From: DASPTB01 sp035623615
GTDB lineage: Bacteria; Actinomycetota; UBA4738
Reading direction: 5' to 3'
NCBI GenBank assembly: GCA_035623615.1
Contig: DASPTB010000225.1
Coordinates: 1 to 7,881 of the forward strand
Length of the DNA stretch: 7,881 nt
Made by a program: the position numbers and the translations under genes. Of the stretch, positions 4,681-7,881 are shown piece after piece (position 1 is the stretch's first letter; each line of letters begins with the position of its first letter). Below the pieces are notes generated by a model that did not search any database, was not told where the DNA came from, and saw only the letters and a program-made list of their open reading frames with translations.

Positions 4681-5502
4681 GTGGTCGCTGACGTGAGCCG
4701 GGCGATCACCGGAGGCGCGTGGTGGGCGCCCATGCTGGCATTCGCGGCGGGCGTGGTCTCCTTCGCGTCCCCGTGCGTGCTGCCCCTCGTTCCCGGCTAC
4801 ATCCTGATGGTCACGGGGTCGGGGGCTGTGGCACAGGAAGCGGGCTCCGGGACTGCCGCGCAGGGGAGCGGTGGCGTCGCGACGGCGACCACCGAGCAAG
4901 CGGACCGGTCGATGCGCGCCGTCCTGGTGCCGATCCTGTTGTTCGTCCTGGGGTTCTCGATCGTGTTCACGCTGCTGGGCGGGTTCGCCGGCTCGGCGCT
5001 CTCCTCGTGGCTCCGCTCGGACGCCGGGCAACGCGCGGCCGGGGTCGTGGTCGCGCTCTTCGGCCTCTTCATGCTGCTCTACGCCTTCCGCACGCGGATC
5101 ACGTGGCTCTACCGGGAGGAGCGGCCGCTGCTGTCGCACGTGCGCCCGGGGCCGGCGGGCGCGCTCCCGCTGGGCATGGCGTTCGCGGTCGGGTGGACGC
5201 CCTGCATCGGCCCCGTCCTGGCCGCGATCCTCACGCTGGCGGCTGCCCAGCAGGGCGCCGCCAGGGCCGCATTCCTGCTGTTCGTCTACAGCGTCGGGCT
5301 CGGGATCCCGTTCGTGCTGGTCGGCCTCGGCGTCACCCGCCTGATGGGAGCCTTCCGCTTCGTCAGCCGCAACTACCGCTGGTTCGCGGGGGTCAGCGGT
5401 GTTCTCCTCATCGTGCTCGGCGTCCTGCTCATGACGGGCCTGTGGACGACGCTCCTGTCCCCGGTGCTGAACGCCGTGAACAGATTCACCCCGCCGATCT
5501 GA
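4681..5502 (+). CDS. ccdA: CcdA-family membrane thiol-disulfide transporter (cytochrome c biogenesis)
   Basis: This 273-residue protein moves reducing equivalents from cytoplasmic thioredoxin across the membrane, keeping apocytochrome c CxxCH cysteines reduced for haem attachment. Six hydrophobic helices lie at about residues 15-35, 80-102, 118-137, 161-185, 193-217 and 236-256. The two redox cysteines are the only cysteines in the protein: C32 in SFASPCVLPLVPGY and C175 in GWTPCIGP, both canonical CcdA/DsbD beta-domain motifs. The loop between helices 1 and 2 (about 45-78) is longer than usual and is Gly/Ala/Ser/Thr-rich, which accounts for the length above the common 230-250. The GTG start is set by its ribosome site. 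It is the only plus-strand gene here, lying divergent from the bc operon and converging on the oxidase operon with 12 bases between stops. Its likely clients are the cytochrome c encoded at 503-1189 and others. The fold also occurs in non-cytochrome thiol pathways, but the context supports cytochrome maturation. Confidence 0.92.
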   Translation: MVADVSRAITGGAWWAPMLAFAAGVVSFASPCVLPLVPGYILMVTGSGAVAQEAGSGTAAQGSGGVATATTEQADRSMRAVLVPILLFVLGFSIVFTLLGGFAGSALSSWLRSDAGQRAAGVVVALFGLFMLLYAFRTRITWLYREERPLLSHVRPGPAGALPLGMAFAVGWTPCIGPVLAAILTLAAAQQGAARAAFLLFVYSVGLGIPFVLVGLGVTRLMGAFRFVSRNYRWFAGVSGVLLIVLGVLLMTGLWTTLLSPVLNAVNRFTPPI

Positions 5503-5514
5503 GAGCCGCTCTTC

Positions 5515-6081
5515 TCACGTGGAAGAGGGCGCGGCGTCCGCGGGCTCGCTTCCGCCGGAGCCCTCGTGCGTGCCGCCGGACTCGTGGTGTCCCTCGCCGC
5601 TTTCCGCTCCGTGCGCGTCCTCGTGCTCGTCGCTACCGTGGCCGGCGCCGTGACGTCGCGGGGCGGTCTCGAGGAACCAGGCGATGGCCACGAGTCCGAG
5701 TCCCAGGGCACCGATGATGACGAGCCACCGGGTGAAAACCAGGCCGAGTACCACAAGCGCCCCTGCCAACGCGAACAGGAACGGCGTGATGGCAGGCGGT
5801 GAGGCGTGGGCGACAACGGGCACGGGCTCGAGCGCCTCGCGCGACAGCGACGCCTCGCCCTCGTGTCCGGCGCCTTCCCCGGCGGTCGCGGTCGGGTCCT
5901 CGGTCGCGGCCGGCTCCGACCGAGACGCGTGCAGCAGCACGCGCGCCAGGTACACGAAGGCCACGCCGAGCACGCACAGGTAGACGGTTCCCGCCAGCTC
6001 CGTTCCCCAGATCCCGTAGACGGTCCCGGCCACGAGGACGAACGCCCCGAGCCCGATGAAGAGCACGGCGCCGACTCTCAC
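5515..6081 (-). CDS. ctaF: Cytochrome c oxidase subunit IV (CtaF-like) with a histidine-rich tail
   Basis: This 188-residue protein has four predicted helices at about 2-22, 29-50, 97-117 and 119-138. They are arranged as two pairs separated by a polar loop (52-95), the pattern of actinobacterial oxidase subunit IV. Residues WGTELAG (25-31) and WFLETAP (135-141) fit this family. The role is structural: it packs against subunits I and III in the membrane. The C-terminal tail (141-180) is unusual, rich in His, Glu, Asp and Gly, with seven histidines (144, 148, 153, 157, 165, 166, 172). Two GTG codons compete as start. The one at 6087 directly abuts GGAGG with no spacing, while the one at 6081 is six bases from it, so 6081 is chosen. 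It is the third visible gene of the oxidase operon, about 40 bases after subunit III, and probably the last. Subunit IV is assigned from helix pattern and neighbours, so it is less certain than subunits I and III. Confidence 0.8.
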   Translation of the reverse strand: MRVGAVLFIGLGAFVLVAGTVYGIWGTELAGTVYLCVLGVAFVYLARVLLHASRSEPAATEDPTATAGEGAGHEGEASLSREALEPVPVVAHASPPAITPFLFALAGALVVLGLVFTRWLVIIGALGLGLVAIAWFLETAPRRHGAGHGSDEHEDAHGAESGEGHHESGGTHEGSGGSEPADAAPSST

Positions 6082-6087
6082 GCCCAC

Positions 6088-6092
6088 CCTCC
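6088..6092 (-). promoter_or_regulatory. Ribosome binding site that decides the ctaF start
   Basis: GGAGG on the minus strand lies immediately before a GTG at 6087 and six bases before a second in-frame GTG at 6081. Only the second has workable spacing, so the protein is probably two residues shorter than the longest frame. Confidence 0.65.
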
Positions 6093-6121
6093 GTCCACCG
6101 GGTGCACAGTGTCGCGAGGCG

Positions 6122-6721
6122 TCATCGGAGCAGGTAGAAGGTCGAGAACAAGCAGATCCACACGATGTCGACGAAGTGCCAGTACAGCGTGGCCGCTTCG
6201 ACGCCGGTGTGATCCTGCGCCGAGAACTCGCCCTGATACGACTGCAGGAGAATGACGTACAGGAACAGCGCTCCGCCGAAGACGTGCGCGAAGTGGAATC
6301 CCGTCATCGTGTAGAACATCGTCGCGTAGACGCCGTCCTTGATGCCGAACCCGAGCCGTGAATAGTCGTACAGCTGCAACAGAAGGAAGATCGCGCCCAG
6401 CAGGATCGTCACCTTGAGCCAGCGACGCAGGCCGCGGTTGTCGCCCTGCTTGATCGCCGACAGCCCTGCCTGCATCGTGAAGCTCGACGTCACCAGCACG
6501 ATGGTGAGAATCAGGGGAACGGGCCAGAGCTCGATCTGCTCGATGTGCGGTACCGGCGGCGGCCAGATCTTGTACCCGGAACGGAGGTCGAAGTAGGCAC
6601 CGAAGAAACCGCCGAAGAACATGACCTCCGACGAGATGAACAGGATCATCCCGAAAAGCGAAAGGGGGATGGCCTGGCGCTCGCCGACGTGCGCCTGCGT
6701 CGTCGCCGGGGTGGCGCTCAC
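6122..6721 (-). CDS. ctaE: Cytochrome c oxidase subunit III
   Basis: This 199-residue protein is the haem-free structural subunit that stabilises subunit I during turnover and supports proton uptake. Five helices are predicted, at about 19-44, 66-90, 102-120, 137-160 and 179-198. This is the short actinobacterial form, lacking the first two helices of the seven-helix type. Family marks include SSEVMFFGGFFGAYF (30-44, with the conserved membrane glutamate E32), TGFHFAHVFGG (140-150) and the C-terminal YWHFVDIVWICLF (180-192). The GTG at 6721 overlaps the subunit I stop by four bases (GTGA), and GAGG lies about eight bases upstream inside the subunit I gene, so the two are probably translated in a coupled way to equal amounts. 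Identification is secure. Confidence 0.96.
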   Translation of the reverse strand: MSATPATTQAHVGERQAIPLSLFGMILFISSEVMFFGGFFGAYFDLRSGYKIWPPPVPHIEQIELWPVPLILTIVLVTSSFTMQAGLSAIKQGDNRGLRRWLKVTILLGAIFLLLQLYDYSRLGFGIKDGVYATMFYTMTGFHFAHVFGGALFLYVILLQSYQGEFSAQDHTGVEAATLYWHFVDIVWICLFSTFYLLR

Positions 6722-7881
6722 GTGCTGACCTCGGACTCGAGCCGGTCGAGGGCCTTCTTCCCCTCACGCCAATCGAAGACCGGCCGCTCGGAACGCACCT
6801 GGATGAGGCGGTCGAAGTTGTGCGGCGGCGGTGGGGAGGAGGTCGCCCACTCGAGCGTGTTCGCCTCCCACGGGTCGTCGGTGGCCGTGCGGGGCTTCCG
6901 CATGGTCATCACGAAGTTGATGATGAACAGCAGCACCGACAGCGCGATCAGGAACGCGCCGGCCGTCGCGAGCTCGTTGTAACCGGTGAAACCCGCGTTC
7001 GCCGGGTAGTCGGCGACGCGCCGCTGCATGCCCATCAGCCCCAGGATGTGCATCGGGAAGAACGTCATATTGAAGCCGATGATCATGATCCAGAACTGCC
7101 ACTTCCCGAGGCGCTCGCTGAGGAACCTGCCCGTCATCTTCGGCATCCAGAAGTAGAACCCGGCGAAGATCGCGAACACCGACCCCCCGAAGAGCACGTA
7201 ATGCAGGTGCGCCACGACGAAGTACGTGTCCGTGATGGCGAAGTCGACGGGCACCACTGCGGCGAAGGCGCCGTTGATGCCGCCGATCAGGAACATCGCA
7301 AGGAAGCCGACGCTGTACAACATCGGACACGCCATCCAGATCTTGCCCTTGTACATGGTGGCGATCCAGTTGAACATCTTGACGCCGGTGGGCACCGAGA
7401 TCAGGAACGTCATGAACGAGAAGAAGGGCAGCAGCACCGCGCCCGTCGCGAACATGTGGTGTGCCCACACCGAGAACGACAGCGCCCCGATGGCGAGCGT
7501 CGCGAACACGAAGGCGCGGTAGCCGAACAACGGCTTGCGGCTGAACACCGGGATGATCTCGGAGATGATTCCGAAGGCCGGCAGGATGAGGATGTACACC
7601 TCGGGGTGGCCGAAGAACCAGAACATGTTCTGCCAGAGAATCGTGTTGCCGCCGTACGCGGGGTCGAACACGTGCCCGCCCAGATTCCGGTCGATGAACA
7701 GCAGGATCAGGCCGGCCGCCAGCACCGGGATGGCCAGCAGGCCGAGCAGCGACGTGACCAGCGTGTTCCACACGAAGATCGGCATCCGGAACATGGTCAT
7801 GCCGGGCGCGCGCATCTTGAAGATCGTCGTGATGAAGTTGACCGACCCGAGGAGCGACGCGGCGGCTACGATGATCAGACC
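6718..7881 (-). CDS. ctaD: Cytochrome c oxidase subunit I, C-terminal 387 residues, cut by the right edge
   Basis: This is the catalytic subunit of an aa3-type oxidase, reducing oxygen to water and pumping protons. The frame is open to the edge, so the real start, the first haem a ligand and the N-terminal D-channel entrance lie outside. In the visible fragment (numbered from the edge), CuB is bound by H92, H141 and H142, with Y96 in GHPEVY placed for the His-Tyr crosslink. H225 and H227 in VVAHLHYVL are the haem a3 and haem a ligands. The K-channel lysine is K168 in PTGVKMFNW, and RR at 287-288 (GMQRRVADYP) contacts haem propionates. The glutamate in GHPEVY marks the A1 subfamily of haem-copper oxidases. 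The C-terminus is a Pro-rich, charged tail (about 330-387) with no fused subunit III. An ATG at 7815 lies within a conserved helix region and is not the start. Subunit II is not in the window. Confidence 0.97.
   Translation of the reverse strand, partial: GLIIVAAASLLGSVNFITTIFKMRAPGMTMFRMPIFVWNTLVTSLLGLLAIPVLAAGLILLFIDRNLGGHVFDPAYGGNTILWQNMFWFFGHPEVYILILPAFGIISEIIPVFSRKPLFGYRAFVFATLAIGALSFSVWAHHMFATGAVLLPFFSFMTFLISVPTGVKMFNWIATMYKGKIWMACPMLYSVGFLAMFLIGGINGAFAAVVPVDFAITDTYFVVAHLHYVLFGGSVFAIFAGFYFWMPKMTGRFLSERLGKWQFWIMIIGFNMTFFPMHILGLMGMQRRVADYPANAGFTGYNELATAGAFLIALSVLLFIINFVMTMRKPRTATDDPWEANTLEWATSSPPPPHNFDRLIQVRSERPVFDWREGKKALDRLESEVST

Noticed and set aside
4475..4696. Short plus-strand frame starting inside the CRP-like palindrome, as a possible leader peptide of ccdA
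   Set aside because: There is no ribosome site before its GTG, the product is Arg/Pro-rich, and it overlaps the ccdA start in another frame.
4354..5139. Minus-strand open frame opposite ccdA and its leader
   Set aside because: The product is Arg-rich without motifs, and the plus strand encodes a clear CcdA with both redox cysteines. The frame also covers the regulatory region.
5506..5530. Hairpin CTCTTC/GAAGAG between the convergent stops of ccdA and ctaF, as a possible two-way terminator
   Set aside because: The stem is only six base pairs with mismatches beyond, it overlaps the ctaF stop, and no T-run follows on either strand.
6718..7815. ATG at 7815 as the start of subunit I
   Set aside because: The frame stays open for another 22 codons to the edge, and those residues (SVNFITTIFKMRAPGM) are conserved subunit I sequence, so the gene continues beyond the window.

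Overview
The window looks like chromosomal DNA from a high-G+C, aerobically respiring bacterium. It carries the adjoining ends of two respiratory-chain operons, both read leftward (minus strand), with one rightward gene (ccdA) between them. An actinobacterial-style cytochrome oxidase subunit IV (CtaF) next to aa3-type subunits I and III points to a deep-branching actinobacterium (for example Thermoleophilia- or Acidimicrobiia-like) or a neighbouring phylum such as Dormibacterota or Chloroflexota. The split, cytochrome b6-like bc complex does not fit the classic qcrCAB layout of Streptomyces or Mycobacterium. The taxonomic placement is inference. Coding is dense, and no RNA gene, mobile element or CRISPR array is visible.

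Left operon (about 4395 down past base 1, minus strand). In order of transcription it encodes a 124-residue two-helix membrane protein of unknown function, a dicluster [4Fe-4S] ferredoxin, a cytochrome b6-like protein with four haem-ligand histidines plus the cysteine that binds haem ci in b6f-type complexes, a subunit IV-like cytochrome b C-terminal half with an unusual soluble N-terminal extension of about 115 residues, a Rieske protein, a membrane-anchored monohaem cytochrome c, and the start of an unrecognised two-helix membrane protein that runs off the left edge. The last four genes overlap by 1 to 4 bases, so they are probably translationally coupled. Together they look like a menaquinol:cytochrome c oxidoreductase, with the ferredoxin and two unknown membrane proteins as candidate accessory subunits.

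Intergenic control region (4358-4680). It holds a perfect TATAAT on the minus strand close to the first gene of the left operon. It also holds a perfect inverted repeat, TGTGA-N6-TCACA, matching the operator of the CRP/FNR/GlxR family, placed between the divergent operon and ccdA.

Right part. ccdA (4681-5502, plus strand) encodes the membrane thiol-disulfide transporter used in cytochrome c maturation. It converges on the cytochrome c oxidase operon (minus strand), of which the C-terminal two thirds of subunit I (ctaD), subunit III (ctaE) and subunit IV (ctaF, with a histidine-rich tail) are visible. Functionally the window joins quinol oxidation, cytochrome c, haem-attachment chemistry and oxygen reduction in one cluster.
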